Below, in pieces: positions 42,206 to 52,821 of a stretch of DNA of 64,000 nt. Made by a program: the position numbers and the translations under genes. The DNA is from an uncultured Burkholderiales bacterium (lineage in GTDB: Bacteria; Pseudomonadota; Gammaproteobacteria; Burkholderiales; Thiobacillaceae). Below the pieces are notes generated by a model. The model did no database searches. It had not been told where the DNA came from and saw only the letters and a list, made by a program, of their open reading frames with translations. Positions within the stretch are counted from its first letter, which is position 1; each line of letters begins with the position of its first letter. The stretch is taken from NCBI GenBank assembly GCA_937949525.1, contig CALEDT010000058.1, positions 1-64,000 on the forward strand, written 5' to 3'.

Positions 42206-43159
42206 ATGAACACCCGACACGCCTCCGTGCCGTTGGAACCGACACCGGCAACGCTGACCCATCCGCTCAAGCGTTACCTGCTGGCGACGCGGCCCGCGTT
42301 TCTCAGCATCACCCTGGTCGGCTGCCTGCTTGGCTGCGCCAGCGCGCTGGATGCGGCCTTTTCCTGGCCGCTGGCTTTGGCGACGCTGCTGCTGGCGCTG
42401 GCGGCGCATGCCGGCGTCAACGTGTTCAACGACTACTACGACCATCTCAACGGCACCGACGCCGCCAACGACGAGCGCGTGTTTCCGTTCACCGGCGGCT
42501 CGCGCTTCATCCAGAACGGCGTGCTCAGCCCACGCCAGATGCTGCTGTATGCGCTGCTGCTGTTCGCCGCGGTGATCATGGGCGGCCTATGGTTGATCGG
42601 CGAAGCCGGCACGGGCCTGTTCTGGATCGGCCTGGCCGGCCTGTCGATCGGCTGGGCCTATTCGGCACCGCCGCTCAAACTGAACAGCCGCGGGCTGGGT
42701 GAGCTGTGCGTCGCCGCCGGCTTCCTGCTGATCGTCGCCGGCAGCGATTACGTGCAGCGCGGCGCCTTCGCCGCCACGCCCTGGTTGATCGGCCTGCCCT
42801 ACGCGCTGCTGGTGACCAACATCCTGTACATCAACCAGTTTCCCGACCGCAAGGCCGACCGCCTGGCCGGCAAACGCCACTGGGTGGTGCGCCTGGAGCC
42901 GGCCGTCGCCGCGCGCGGTTACATGCTGATCCTGGCGCTGGCGGCGGCCGCGCTGGCCGGTCTGGTGCTGGGCGGTCTGCTGCCGACGGCGGCGCTGATC
43001 GCGCTGGCCGGCATGCTGCCGGCGGTGCGCGGAGCACGCCTGCTGGTGGCGCATGCCACCGAACCGGCGAGCCTGGTCCCGGCGATCACGGCGACCATCG
43101 CCGCCGCCCACCTGACGCCGGTTCTGCTGGCCGGCGTCCTCGCCTGGCAACGTCTATGA
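42206..43159 (+). CDS. UbiA/MenA superfamily prenyltransferase-like membrane protein
   Basis: [40 protein letters not shown] (NDxxD-type motif); [46 protein letters not shown]. Confidence 0.9.
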   Translation: MNTRHASVPLEPTPATLTHPLKRYLLATRPAFLSITLVGCLLGCASALDAAFSWPLALATLLLALAAHAGVNVFNDYYDHLNGTDAANDERVFPFTGGSRFIQNGVLSPRQMLLYALLLFAAVIMGGLWLIGEAGTGLFWIGLAGLSIGWAYSAPPLKLNSRGLGELCVAAGFLLIVAGSDYVQRGAFAATPWLIGLPYALLVTNILYINQFPDRKADRLAGKRHWVVRLEPAVAARGYMLILALAAAALAGLVLGGLLPTAALIALAGMLPAVRGARLLVAHATEPASLVPAITATIAAAHLTPVLLAGVLAWQRL

Positions 43160-43734
43160 TCGGCCGCCTCACCGGCCTGCTGGCGGCCAAACAGCCACCG
43201 CAGATCCTGCTGGACGTGGGCGGCGTCGGCTACGAAGTCGACGTGCCGATGAGCAGCTTCTACCACCTGCCGGCGTTGGGCGAGCGCGTCAGCCTGGTCA
43301 CCCATCTGGTGGTGCGCGAGGACGCGCAGCAGTTGTTCGGCTTTCTCAGCGAAAAGGAACGCGCCGCGTTCCGCGAACTGATCCGCATCACCGGCATCGG
43401 TCCCAAGCTGGCGTTGTCCGTGCTGTCCGGCATGAACGTCGACGAACTGGCCCAGTGCGTGGCGTTGCAGGATGCCGCCCGACTGACGCGGGTGCCGGGC
43501 ATCGGCCGCAAGACCGCGGAACGCCTGCTGCTCGAGCTCAAGGGCAAGCTGGCCGATGCGCTGCCGGGCGGCGGCGCGCCGGCGGCAGGGGGCGTGGCTA
43601 CCGACGCGCTACATGCGCTGCTGGCGCTCGGCTATGCGGAAAAGGAAGCGCTGCCGGCGCTCAAGCAGTTGCCCGAGGGACTGAGCCTGGAAGAGGCCAT
43701 CCGCCAGGCGTTGAAGCTGCTGGCGAAGAAGTGA
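43156..43734 (+). CDS. ruvA: Holliday junction branch migration protein RuvA
   Basis: [88 protein letters not shown] overlap with the UbiA-like gene. Confidence 0.97.
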   Translation: MIGRLTGLLAAKQPPQILLDVGGVGYEVDVPMSSFYHLPALGERVSLVTHLVVREDAQQLFGFLSEKERAAFRELIRITGIGPKLALSVLSGMNVDELAQCVALQDAARLTRVPGIGRKTAERLLLELKGKLADALPGGGAPAAGGVATDALHALLALGYAEKEALPALKQLPEGLSLEEAIRQALKLLAKK

Positions 43735-43922
43735 GCCCGACAAACATGGTGCGCTACACTGGCCGCAAGCACTCGGAGGTAGGGTACATGCCGGATTCCG
43801 CCCTCGGTCCGCATGACGCGTCGTCGGGTCGATACCGCCTCCATGCGGCGCGACAGCGGACCATCCCGTTGCCGGCGGCAGACCGCCGGCTGATGCACGA
43901 CCCTCTCGCCGACGCCTGACGC

Positions 43923-44963
43923 ATGCTGGAACCCGATCACCTGGTCCCCGAGCGCGTCGTCGCCGCCGGCGCCGCGTCGCGTGACGAAGAAGCCTTCGAA
44001 CGCGCGCTGCGGCCGCAACGCCTGGCCGACTACGTCGGTCAGGCGCGCGCGCGCGAGCAGCTCGACATCTTCATCACCGCCGCCCGGCAACGCGGCGAGG
44101 CGCTCGACCACACGCTGCTGTTCGGCCCGCCGGGGCTGGGCAAGACCACGCTGGCGCACATCATCGCGCGTGAGATGGGCGTCAATCTGCGCACCACCTC
44201 CGGCCCGGTGCTGGAGCGCGCCGGCGACCTGGCCGCGCTGCTGACCAATCTGGAAGCACGCGACGTGCTGTTCATCGACGAGATCCACCGCCTGTCGCCC
44301 GTGGTGGAAGAAATCCTCTACCCGGCGCTGGAGGACTTCCAGCTCGACATCATGATCGGCGAAGGCCCGGCGGCACGCTCGGTGAAACTGGATCTGCCGC
44401 CGTTCACGCTGATCGGCGCCACCACGCGCGCCGGCATGCTGACCAACCCGTTGCGCGACCGCTTCGGCATCGTCGCCCGTCTGGAGTTCTATACCGCCGA
44501 GGAACTGGCCACCATCGTCGCCCGCTCCGCCCGTCTGCTGTCGGTGGAAACCTCGGCGGAAGGCGCGTTCGAGATTGCGCGCCGCTCACGCGGCACGCCG
44601 CGCATCGCCAACCGGCTGCTGCGCCGTGTGCGCGACTATGCCGAGGTCAAGGCCGACGGCCTGGTCGACGCGCAGGTGGCGGACGCCGCTTTGAAGATGC
44701 TGGAAGTGGATGGCGCCGGTCTGGACGTGATGGACCGCAAACTGCTCACCGCCATGCTGGACAAATTCGCCGGCGGACCGGTGGGCCTGGAAAACCTCGC
44801 CGCCGCGATCGGCGAGGCGGCGGACACCATCGAGGACGTGCTGGAGCCCTATCTGATCCAGCAGGGCTTCCTGGCGCGCACACCACGCGGCCGCGTGGCA
44901 CAACCGCTGGCCTACCGCCATTTCGGCTACATGGCACCGGGCGCCGAACCGCAACTGTTCTGA
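43923..44963 (+). CDS. ruvB: Holliday junction branch migration helicase RuvB
   Basis: [90 protein letters not shown]. Confidence 0.98.
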   Translation: MLEPDHLVPERVVAAGAASRDEEAFERALRPQRLADYVGQARAREQLDIFITAARQRGEALDHTLLFGPPGLGKTTLAHIIAREMGVNLRTTSGPVLERAGDLAALLTNLEARDVLFIDEIHRLSPVVEEILYPALEDFQLDIMIGEGPAARSVKLDLPPFTLIGATTRAGMLTNPLRDRFGIVARLEFYTAEELATIVARSARLLSVETSAEGAFEIARRSRGTPRIANRLLRRVRDYAEVKADGLVDAQVADAALKMLEVDGAGLDVMDRKLLTAMLDKFAGGPVGLENLAAAIGEAADTIEDVLEPYLIQQGFLARTPRGRVAQPLAYRHFGYMAPGAEPQLF

Positions 44964-45033
44964 TCGGCCGGGCGGCGCGTATGTTCATCCCCACCCGGCC
45001 CGGTACCGACATCGGCACACGCCGACACATCGC

Positions 45034-46260
45034 GTGATCGGGCGGGCACTGGCGCTACCGGCCCTGTTCCTGCTTGGGCTGGTCGGTCTGGGTATGGCCA
45101 TCACATCGCCCTACGCGACGGTGGTGCATATGCCGGGATTGAGCCATGCCGATCTGGAACACGGCCGCGCGATCGTGCGGCAACTGGGCTTGCGCCACCT
45201 GCACGAGGGCGAGGTGCGCCAGGTCCGGCTCAGCGCGTCCGACATCGGCCTGGGTCTGAACGCGCTGGTCGGCCATCTGAGCGAGGGCAGCGCGCGTGCC
45301 GCGATCGACGATGACCGCCTGATTCTGCGCGCGAGCTGGCGCCTGCCGCGGCTGGAACGCTATCTCAACATCGAGCTGGCGCTGATCCAGTCGGGCGACA
45401 CGCTGGTGCCCGACGAACTGCGCCTGGGCCGCATTCCCCTGCCCGCGCGCCTGACCGCGCGCCTGGCATCGCGTCTACTCACCGGCAGCGAGTACGGCGC
45501 GCAACTGGAAGCCGCGCAGGACATGCTGCGCCGTGCCGAACTGCGCGGCGGGCATGTCCACCTCACCTTCGTGTGGCACGGCGAGGCGATGTCCCGGATC
45601 GTGCGCCAGCCGGGCGTGGACGCCGATGCGCTGGATGCCTACCGCGCTGCGCTGGGCGCGGCACGCGGTCGCGACTTCGCGCACCATGTCGGTATCGCCT
45701 TCGCGCTGGCGCGGACGCGCTCCGCGCACGCCGATGCCATGGCCGAAAACCGCGCGGCGCTGACGGCGCTGGCCGAACGTGCGCTGGGCGGCCGCCTGCT
45801 CGGCGCGCGCGGTCTGGTCGAGGCGCCACGGCGCGGCCGTTTGCGGCTCGGCGGCCGCGCCGATTTCGCCCAGCATTTCGCATTGTCGGCCTATATCGCC
45901 GCCACCGGCGGCACGCGCCTGTCCGAAGTCACCGGCGAGTACAAGGAACTGCGCGATGCCCGCGAGGGCAGCGGCTTCTCCTTCAACGATGTCGCCGCCA
46001 ACCGTGCCGGCATCCGTCTGGGCGAGTTTTGCACCCACACGGCCGCCGGCGCGCGCGCGTGCCAGGTCCGCCTGGCGGGCACGCGCGACAGCGCGCTGTT
46101 CTTCCCGTTGGTGGACGATCTGCCGGAGTTCCTCCCCGATGCGGAATTCAAACGCCGCTTCGGCGGTCCGGACGCGCCGGCCTATCAGTACATGGTGCGC
46201 GAAATCGATCGTCGCATCACCGACCTGCCGCTCTACCGCGAGGCTGGCCGGTGGCGATAA
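45034..46260 (+). CDS. Hypothetical protein with N-terminal membrane anchor/signal
   Basis: 408-aa ORF with hydrophobic N-terminus ALALPALFLLGLVGLGMAI; fills the gap between ruvB and glk; no family recognised. Confidence 0.8.
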   Translation: MIGRALALPALFLLGLVGLGMAITSPYATVVHMPGLSHADLEHGRAIVRQLGLRHLHEGEVRQVRLSASDIGLGLNALVGHLSEGSARAAIDDDRLILRASWRLPRLERYLNIELALIQSGDTLVPDELRLGRIPLPARLTARLASRLLTGSEYGAQLEAAQDMLRRAELRGGHVHLTFVWHGEAMSRIVRQPGVDADALDAYRAALGAARGRDFAHHVGIAFALARTRSAHADAMAENRAALTALAERALGGRLLGARGLVEAPRRGRLRLGGRADFAQHFALSAYIAATGGTRLSEVTGEYKELRDAREGSGFSFNDVAANRAGIRLGEFCTHTAAGARACQVRLAGTRDSALFFPLVDDLPEFLPDAEFKRRFGGPDAPAYQYMVREIDRRITDLPLYREAGRWR

Positions 46261-46274
46261 GGACCAGTTGCCCC

Positions 46275-47246
46275 TCAATCCGATGGCGACGCCGCGGCGC
46301 ACGCCGCGCCCTTGAGCGCGATGTCCGCATCGAGTACCACTTGGACCGGCACGGTGCGCATCCACCCGGCGAAACGGCCCTTGTCGTGGAAGCCGGCGAG
46401 GAATTCGCCGTCACGCAACACCGAAACCAGGCGCGGGGCGATGCCACCGGCGAGGTACACACCACCCTGCGCGCGCGCGACCAGGGCCAGATCCCCGGCG
46501 ACCTGGCCGTAGATGCGCGCAAACAGGCGCAGCGCGGCCAGCGCCCGGGCATCGCCGCCTTCCAGCCCGGCGGCGGCGATGGCGGCGGCGGCATCGTCAC
46601 CCGGGGGCAGCGGGGATTCGGGACTGCCGGCATCGGCGTACAAAAAACGGTACAACGCCACGATGCCCGGGCCGGATACCACGCGCTCGATCGACACCCG
46701 TCCACCCAGCGTTCGCCGCAGGTACGCGTGCAAACGGTCCTGCTCCGGCGTGGCCGGGGAAAAGCCGATGTGCCCACCCTCGGACGGCGACGGCCGATAG
46801 CGGCCTTCACACAGCAGACACGGCGACACACCCAGACCGGTGCCGGCACCGACCGCCAGGCGCGGTGCTCCGGCCTCGGGCATACCCGGCTGCAACGGCA
46901 ACAGGTCGCACGGTGCCAACGTATCCAGCCCCCAACCGACCGCGGCGAAGTCGTTGATCAGGCGCACGCGCGGCAGGGCGTGGCGCGCCGCCAAGTCCTC
47001 GGTATCCAGATGCCAGTCGAGATTGGTGAAGGTGACGCGCCGACCGTCGGTCGGCCCGGCCACCGCCAGGCAGCAGGCATCCCAGTCGCGCGCGTCAGCC
47101 ATGAATTCGCGCAGCATGGGGTCGAACCCGGCATGGCGCGCATTGCGGTAGCGCACCACCCGTTCCAGCGTGACCGCCCGGGCGTCGATGCGCGCGCGCG
47201 CCAGACGCGTGTGCGTGCCACCGAGGTCGCCGACCAGGACGATCAT
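46275..47246 (-). CDS. glk: Glucokinase
   Basis: MIVLVGDLGGTHTRLARARI; AVAGPTDGRRVTFTNLDWHLDTEDL; LINDFAAVGWGLDTL; VGAGTGLGVSPCLL; SEGGHIGFSP; ERVVSGPGIVALYRFL. Confidence 0.93.
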   Translation of the reverse strand: MIVLVGDLGGTHTRLARARIDARAVTLERVVRYRNARHAGFDPMLREFMADARDWDACCLAVAGPTDGRRVTFTNLDWHLDTEDLAARHALPRVRLINDFAAVGWGLDTLAPCDLLPLQPGMPEAGAPRLAVGAGTGLGVSPCLLCEGRYRPSPSEGGHIGFSPATPEQDRLHAYLRRTLGGRVSIERVVSGPGIVALYRFLYADAGSPESPLPPGDDAAAAIAAAGLEGGDARALAALRLFARIYGQVAGDLALVARAQGGVYLAGGIAPRLVSVLRDGEFLAGFHDKGRFAGWMRTVPVQVVLDADIALKGAACAAASPSD

Positions 47247-48838
47247 GCCGTCGCCCCTTGCACCACGACGGCATTACGCCCGCTTTGCTTGGCGCGGTAG
47301 CAGGCGGCATCCGCCGCCGCCAGACATTCGTCCACGGTCGACCACAGCGGTGGCACATGCACCACGCCGATGCTCGCACCCACCCCATAGGTCCGGCCGG
47401 CCCACTCGAATCGATGAGCGGCGATGGCATCACGCAGGTTCTCGGCGATCCGCACTGCCATGGCGTCCGGACAGGCCAGCAACAACACGCCGAACTCGTC
47501 GCCGCCCAGACGCGCCACCACATCCGTATCGCGCACGCGCGACTGCATGACCGCGCCAAGCTGACGCAGCAGTTCATCCCCGGCGGCGTGGCCGGCGCCA
47601 TCGTTGACCTGCTTGAAATGATCCAGATCGATGTATAGCAGGGACATCGGGAACTCCGCGCGCCGCTGGCCGGTGAGCGCACGTTCGACGCGCTGCTCGA
47701 ACGCGGGCCGGTTGTTCAGGCCGGTCATCACGTCGTGATGGGCCTGCCAGTGCAGCTTGCGTTGCAGTTCACGCGCCTCGCTAACGTCGCGCAGCACCAA
47801 TACGCCGCCATCCAGGCGGCCATCACGATCATGCACCGGCGAACACTGGCCCTCGACTTCGTATTCCACGCCAGCGCTGCCGCGCAGCAACGCGGTGTCG
47901 GGCAGCATGCCGTCGCGCCCGGCGTTCACCTCGTCGATCAAAGCGCGCGCCAGGTCCGCATCGCCCTGGCGCTCGTACAGATGCACCACCTCGGCAAACG
48001 GGCGGCCGACCACATCGCTGGCGTCGACGCCGAGCAACTGCTCGGCCACCGGATTGAGATAGGTCACGAGACAGGCGCGGTCGAAACGTACCACCGCCTC
48101 GCCGATCGCCTGTAACGTCACCTGCGCCTGTTCCTTGGCCTCGAACAGCGCCATTTCCAGACGCTGGCTGCGGCGCGCGACGAACACCGCGATTACCCCC
48201 CCCATCAGCAGCGCGCCGGCGGACAAGGCGATGGTCAGCCGCTGCGCGCGGGCACGCGCGGCGCGCGCATCGTCCAGGGCGGCCAGGTTGCGGACGAGTT
48301 GCAGATCCAGCAACTGATCCCAACCCCTGGCCAGTGCCGCCAGCGCTGGCGCCATGTCCTGCTCCAACTGCGCGCGCGCGGTTGGCAGCAGGCCGCGTTG
48401 CAACTGATCGAAGATGGCTTCGGCGATTCCCTCGGCCACCCTCAGATCGGCGCGCACCGCATGCCAGGCGGCAAGCTCGTCCTCTTCCATGGGCATGGTC
48501 TGAAAGGTTTCGCGCGCCGCGCTGATGTTGCCCATCATGGCAACGAAGCGCATCAGTTCCTGGTCGCGCTCGAAGTCGTCCTCGATGCGCGCGGCCAGGC
48601 GCAGGGCCTGGAAGCGCGCGTGGTTGAGACCGCGCAGCTTGGCCACCAGGGCCGATTTCTGGTTGCGCTGCACGACGATGGCGGTCAGTTCATCGCTCAA
48701 CGCCCGGATGTGCGTGACGGCGATGGCGGCCACCGCCAGCATCAGCAACAGCATGATGACGAAACCGGCGATGACCGACCCGAGGGACGATTGGCCCGCC
48801 GTGGCGCGCAGGGACATGGAATCGCTGGACATGGCCAT
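47243..48838 (-). CDS. Diguanylate cyclase with PAS domain and N-terminal membrane/periplasmic region
   Basis: TM segments (FVIMLLLMLAVAAIAVTHI; IALSAGALLMGGVIAVFVA); PAS (RFDRACLVTYLNPVAEQLLGVDASDVVGRPF); RDTDVVARLGGDEFGVLLL with RxxD I-site. Confidence 0.94.
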   Translation of the reverse strand: MAMSSDSMSLRATAGQSSLGSVIAGFVIMLLLMLAVAAIAVTHIRALSDELTAIVVQRNQKSALVAKLRGLNHARFQALRLAARIEDDFERDQELMRFVAMMGNISAARETFQTMPMEEDELAAWHAVRADLRVAEGIAEAIFDQLQRGLLPTARAQLEQDMAPALAALARGWDQLLDLQLVRNLAALDDARAARARAQRLTIALSAGALLMGGVIAVFVARRSQRLEMALFEAKEQAQVTLQAIGEAVVRFDRACLVTYLNPVAEQLLGVDASDVVGRPFAEVVHLYERQGDADLARALIDEVNAGRDGMLPDTALLRGSAGVEYEVEGQCSPVHDRDGRLDGGVLVLRDVSEARELQRKLHWQAHHDVMTGLNNRPAFEQRVERALTGQRRAEFPMSLLYIDLDHFKQVNDGAGHAAGDELLRQLGAVMQSRVRDTDVVARLGGDEFGVLLLACPDAMAVRIAENLRDAIAAHRFEWAGRTYGVGASIGVVHVPPLWSTVDECLAAADAACYRAKQSGRNAVVVQGATA

Positions 48839-48899
48839 GCGTCACCCCACCCGGCCGTCCGTCATGCGCATTGCGGTGTTCACCGCGGCGTCCTCGCCA

Positions 48900-49166
48900 T
48901 CAATCGAGCAGTTCCAGATCGAGCAGGGCGTCGCTCAACGCCCTGTTGTCGTCGGTCAACACGCGGATCACACGGGTCTCCACCGCATACTCGCCCGGAT
49001 CGCCATGGAAATTGGCCATCAACGTCGGCGCCTGCGCCGGCTCCAGCACCAGTGCCAGCGGCTCGTCCAATACCTCGACCACCACGCACGGCACGCCCTG
49101 GTGACGCACGCGCAGGCCGATCAGACGACGCAGATGCGGCAGATCGATGATGTCTTCGGACTTCAT
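48900..49166 (-). CDS. Small hypothetical protein (88 aa)
   Basis: ATG at 49166: MKSEDIIDLPHLRRLIGLRVRHQGVPCVVVEVLDEPLALVLEPAQAPTLMANFHGDPGEYAVETRVIRVLTDDN...; ATGA overlap with the upstream amidotransferase gene. Confidence 0.75.
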   Translation of the reverse strand: MKSEDIIDLPHLRRLIGLRVRHQGVPCVVVEVLDEPLALVLEPAQAPTLMANFHGDPGEYAVETRVIRVLTDDNRALSDALLDLELLD

Positions 49167-49867
49167 CGCCGCACGCCCTCCAGCCACCGGCCATACAGCC
49201 GATCGGCCACCGCGCGCATGCGCGGCAGTTCAGCCGGTGCCTGCGCCAGCATGGCCGCCGGCGACTGTACCGCGGGCCCGCCAGCCTCGGCGACCTCCGC
49301 GGCGCCGACTTCGCACCAGGAGCGGATCATCGTTTCCGTCATCTCGACGTGGCACTGCATGCCCAGATGGGGGCCCAGTACATAAGCCTGGTTGGCGCAG
49401 TGGTCGCTTGCCAGGATGCGCGTGGCGCCGGCAGGAACGGCGAAGGTCTCGCCATGCCAGTGAAAGGCCGGGAACGCCGTCACCTCGCCGAGCCACTGAC
49501 GCGCCAGCGGCTGCTCCAACACCCTCACCTCGCCCCAGCCGATTTCCTTCACCGCGTTGCGCGTGACCGCCGCGCCGAGCGCCTTGGCGAGGAGCTGGCC
49601 GCCGAGACAATGCCCAAGCACCGGCACGTCGGCCGCCACGGCATCCCGGATGAGGTCGAGCACCGGCGCGATCCATGGCAGGTCGTCGTTGACGCTCATC
49701 GGCCCGCCCATGAACACCAGCCCGGCGAAATCGGCACAGGATGCCGGCACCGCGGCGCCCTCGTCGATGGCGATCAGACGCCACGGCAGCCCCCGCTGTT
49801 CGATGAACGTGGCGAAGTAGCCCGGACCCTCGGTGGCGGCATGGCGAAACACGGCTATCGGCTTCAT
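49163..49867 (-). CDS. Class I glutamine amidotransferase family protein
   Basis: FAGLVFMGGPMSVNDDLPWIAPVLDLIRDAVAADVPVLGHCLGGQLLAKALG (nucleophile Cys); FHWHGETFAVPAGATRILASDHCANQAYVLG. Confidence 0.93.
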   Translation of the reverse strand: MKPIAVFRHAATEGPGYFATFIEQRGLPWRLIAIDEGAAVPASCADFAGLVFMGGPMSVNDDLPWIAPVLDLIRDAVAADVPVLGHCLGGQLLAKALGAAVTRNAVKEIGWGEVRVLEQPLARQWLGEVTAFPAFHWHGETFAVPAGATRILASDHCANQAYVLGPHLGMQCHVEMTETMIRSWCEVGAAEVAEAGGPAVQSPAAMLAQAPAELPRMRAVADRLYGRWLEGVRR

Positions 49868-49984
49868 GGCATCGCACGGCGGGAGATGTTGGCGACGCCA
49901 TTATGCCCGCTCGGCGGGATGTGGAGCAGGGGCCCCACGCCGTGGGGATGTGACCGCGCAGGCGGCGCAATTTCGAGTCGAGGG

Positions 49985-50848
49985 TCAGGCTTGCCGGGTC
50001 TTGTCGCGTTCGATCAGCGCGTAGGCCGAATGATTGTGGATCGACTCGAAATTCTCCGCCTCGACCACATACGAATCGATGCGCTCATCCACATTCAGCG
50101 CCGCCGCGATGTCGCGTACCAGATCCTCGACGAACTTGGGATTGTCGTAGGCGTGCTCGGTCACGTATTTCTCATCCGGACGCTTGAGCAGGCCGTACAA
50201 CTGACTCGACGCATTCTCTTCGGCGATGCGCACCAGATCCTCGATCCAGACGAAGCGGTTGGTGCGCACCGTCAGCGTCACGTGCGAACGCTGGTTGTGC
50301 GCGCCGTAATCGGAAATCTTCTTTGAGCACGGACACAGGCTGGTGCAGGGCACCAGCACCTTCATGGTCTGCAGGTATTCGCCGTTGCGTATCTCGCCGA
50401 TGAAGGTGACGTCGTAATCGAGCAGGCTCTCCACCCCGGACACCGGCGCCTTCTTGTTGATGAAATACGGAAAGCTCATCTCGACATGGCCGGACTCGGC
50501 CTCCAGCTTCACCACCATCTGGCGCAGCATGTGCTCGAACGATTCCACCGAGATCTCGCGCTCGTAACCGTTGAGGATCTCGATGAAGCGCGACATGTGC
50601 GTGCCCTTGAAATGGTGCGGCAGGTACACGTACATGGCGAACGTGGCGATGGTGTGCTGCGCGCCGCCGCTCTTGTCCAGCACTTTGACCGGGTGGCGGA
50701 TCGCCTTGATGCCCACCTTGTCGATGGCGATGCGGCGCGAATCCGCGTAGTTCTGCACATCGGCGATGGCCTCCTTGGGCGGCTGCGCGATCTTCGTGGG
50801 GCAGGGCGCGGTGGTTTCGCAAACCGCGTCGCAGACATTGCCGGTCAT
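49985..50848 (-). CDS. folE2: GTP cyclohydrolase FolE2 (type IB)
   Basis: [66 protein letters not shown]. Confidence 0.96.
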   Translation of the reverse strand: MTGNVCDAVCETTAPCPTKIAQPPKEAIADVQNYADSRRIAIDKVGIKAIRHPVKVLDKSGGAQHTIATFAMYVYLPHHFKGTHMSRFIEILNGYEREISVESFEHMLRQMVVKLEAESGHVEMSFPYFINKKAPVSGVESLLDYDVTFIGEIRNGEYLQTMKVLVPCTSLCPCSKKISDYGAHNQRSHVTLTVRTNRFVWIEDLVRIAEENASSQLYGLLKRPDEKYVTEHAYDNPKFVEDLVRDIAAALNVDERIDSYVVEAENFESIHNHSAYALIERDKTRQA

Positions 50849-50963
50849 GATGGCTTCCTCGGTTTAGACACGGTCAAAATGGTACCGCAGGACAATAGTT
50901 GAGTAAAGCACTCGGGATTTGCGCCAGCGGCACGCCGGCCATGGCCGACCGGACACGCAACGT

Positions 50964-52802
50964 TCAGCCCATGGCCGCGCCGATCGCACGCTCGATACCG
51001 TCGGCATCCAGGCCGCAGCGCGCCAACAGCACGGCTGGATCGCCATGCTCGACGAAGCGGTCGGGCAGCCCCAGTTGGGTCAGGCGCGGGGTCAGACCCA
51101 TCTCCGCCAACGCTTCGGCAACGGCCGAGCCGGCGCCGCCCATCACGACGTTCTCCTCCAGCGTCACCAGATGACCATGACTTTCCGCCAGGCGCCTTAC
51201 CAGCGCGCGATCGAGCGGCTTGACGAAGCGCATGTCGGCCAGCGTGGCCCCGAGCCGCTCCGCCACCTTGAGGCCGACACCGACCAGACTGCCGAAGGCG
51301 AGAATGGCGATGCCGGCACCCGCGCGCCGGACCAGCCCCTCGCCCACCGGCAGTGCTTCCAGCCCGGAGCCGATCTCGGCACCAGGGCCGGTGCCACGCG
51401 GATAGCGCACCGCGCTGGGACCGTCATGGCGATAGGCCGTGGTCAACAGACGCCGGCATTCGTCCTCGTCCGAGGGCGTGGCGATCAGCATGTTGGGCAC
51501 GCAGCGCAGGTAGGCCAGGTCGAAGGCGCCGGCATGGGTCGGACCGTCCGCACCCACCAGACCGGCGCGGTCGATCGCCAGCATCACGGGCAGATTCTGC
51601 AGCGCGACGTCGTGGATCAACTGGTCATAGGCGCGTTGCAGGAAGGTGGAATAGATCGCCACCACCGGCTTGTAGCCCTCGCACGCCAGCCCGGCGGCGA
51701 AGGTCAGCGCATGCTGCTCGGCGATACCGACGTCGAAATAACGGTCCGGATACGCCTGGGCGAACTCGGTCAGACCGGAGCCCTCGCACATCGCCGGGGT
51801 GATGCCGATCAGGCGCGCGTCGGCCGCCGCCATGTCGCACAGCCAGCGGCCGAACACCTCGGTGTAGGTGGGACGCGCGCCCGACTTGGGCGCGATGCCG
51901 TCGGCCACGTCGAACTTGCCGACGCCGTGATACAGGCAGGGATTGGCCTCCGCCTGTTCGTAGCCCTTGCCCTTGCGCGTGACCACGTGCAGGAACTGCG
52001 GGCCGGGCAGACGGCGGATGTTCTCCAGCGTGGGGATCAGCGCATCCAGGTCGTGGCCGTCGATGGGCCCGAGGTAGTTGAAACCGAATTCCTCGAACAG
52101 CGTGCCCGGTGTCACCATGCCCTTGAGGTGTTCCTCGGCCCGCCGCGCCAGTTCCTGTATGGGCGGCAGATTGGCGAGCAGACGTTCGCCGCGACGGCGC
52201 AACGTGTTGTAGAAGCGGCCGGACAACAGCCGCGTCAGATAGCTGTTCATGGCGCCCACGTTGGGCGAGATCGACATCTCGTTGTCGTTCAGGATGACCA
52301 GCAGGTTGGCATCCATCGCGCCCGCGTTGTTGAGCGCCTCGAACGCCATGCCGGCAGTCATCGCGCCGTCGCCGATCACCGCCACCACGCGCCGCGCCTC
52401 GCCGTTGAGCTTGGCCGCCACGGCCATGCCCAGCGCGGCGGATATGGAGGTACTGGAGTGCCCGGCGACGAAGGTGTCGTAGGGGCTTTCCTCGCGCTTG
52501 GTGAAGCCCGACAGCCCATCGGTCTGGCGCAGCGTGGCCATGCGCTCGCGCCGGCCGGTGAGCACCTTGTGTGCGTAGGTCTGGTGGCCGACGTCCCAGA
52601 CGATGCGATCATCCGGCGTGTCGAACACGTAGTGCAGCGCGATGCTCAGCTCGACCACGCCCAGATTGGACGCCAGGTGGCCGCCGGTCCGGGCGACACT
52701 GTCGAGCAGGAACGCCCGCAGCTCATCGGCGAGCGGCTTGAGCGCATCCCGATCCAACGGCTTCAGGTCGGCGGGCGTTTGGATGCTGTGCAGGAAAGAC
52801 AT
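50964..52802 (-). CDS. dxs: 1-deoxy-D-xylulose-5-phosphate synthase
   Basis: [101 protein letters not shown]. Confidence 0.97.
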   Translation of the reverse strand: MSFLHSIQTPADLKPLDRDALKPLADELRAFLLDSVARTGGHLASNLGVVELSIALHYVFDTPDDRIVWDVGHQTYAHKVLTGRRERMATLRQTDGLSGFTKREESPYDTFVAGHSSTSISAALGMAVAAKLNGEARRVVAVIGDGAMTAGMAFEALNNAGAMDANLLVILNDNEMSISPNVGAMNSYLTRLLSGRFYNTLRRRGERLLANLPPIQELARRAEEHLKGMVTPGTLFEEFGFNYLGPIDGHDLDALIPTLENIRRLPGPQFLHVVTRKGKGYEQAEANPCLYHGVGKFDVADGIAPKSGARPTYTEVFGRWLCDMAAADARLIGITPAMCEGSGLTEFAQAYPDRYFDVGIAEQHALTFAAGLACEGYKPVVAIYSTFLQRAYDQLIHDVALQNLPVMLAIDRAGLVGADGPTHAGAFDLAYLRCVPNMLIATPSDEDECRRLLTTAYRHDGPSAVRYPRGTGPGAEIGSGLEALPVGEGLVRRAGAGIAILAFGSLVGVGLKVAERLGATLADMRFVKPLDRALVRRLAESHGHLVTLEENVVMGGAGSAVAEALAEMGLTPRLTQLGLPDRFVEHGDPAVLLARCGLDADGIERAIGAAMG

Positions 52803-52821
52803 GGCTGCGGACGATACAGGC

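Noticed and set aside
49932-49947. CCCCACGCCGTGGGG inverted repeat after folE2
   Set aside because: Short hairpin without a T-run on either strand; not enough to call a terminator or operator.
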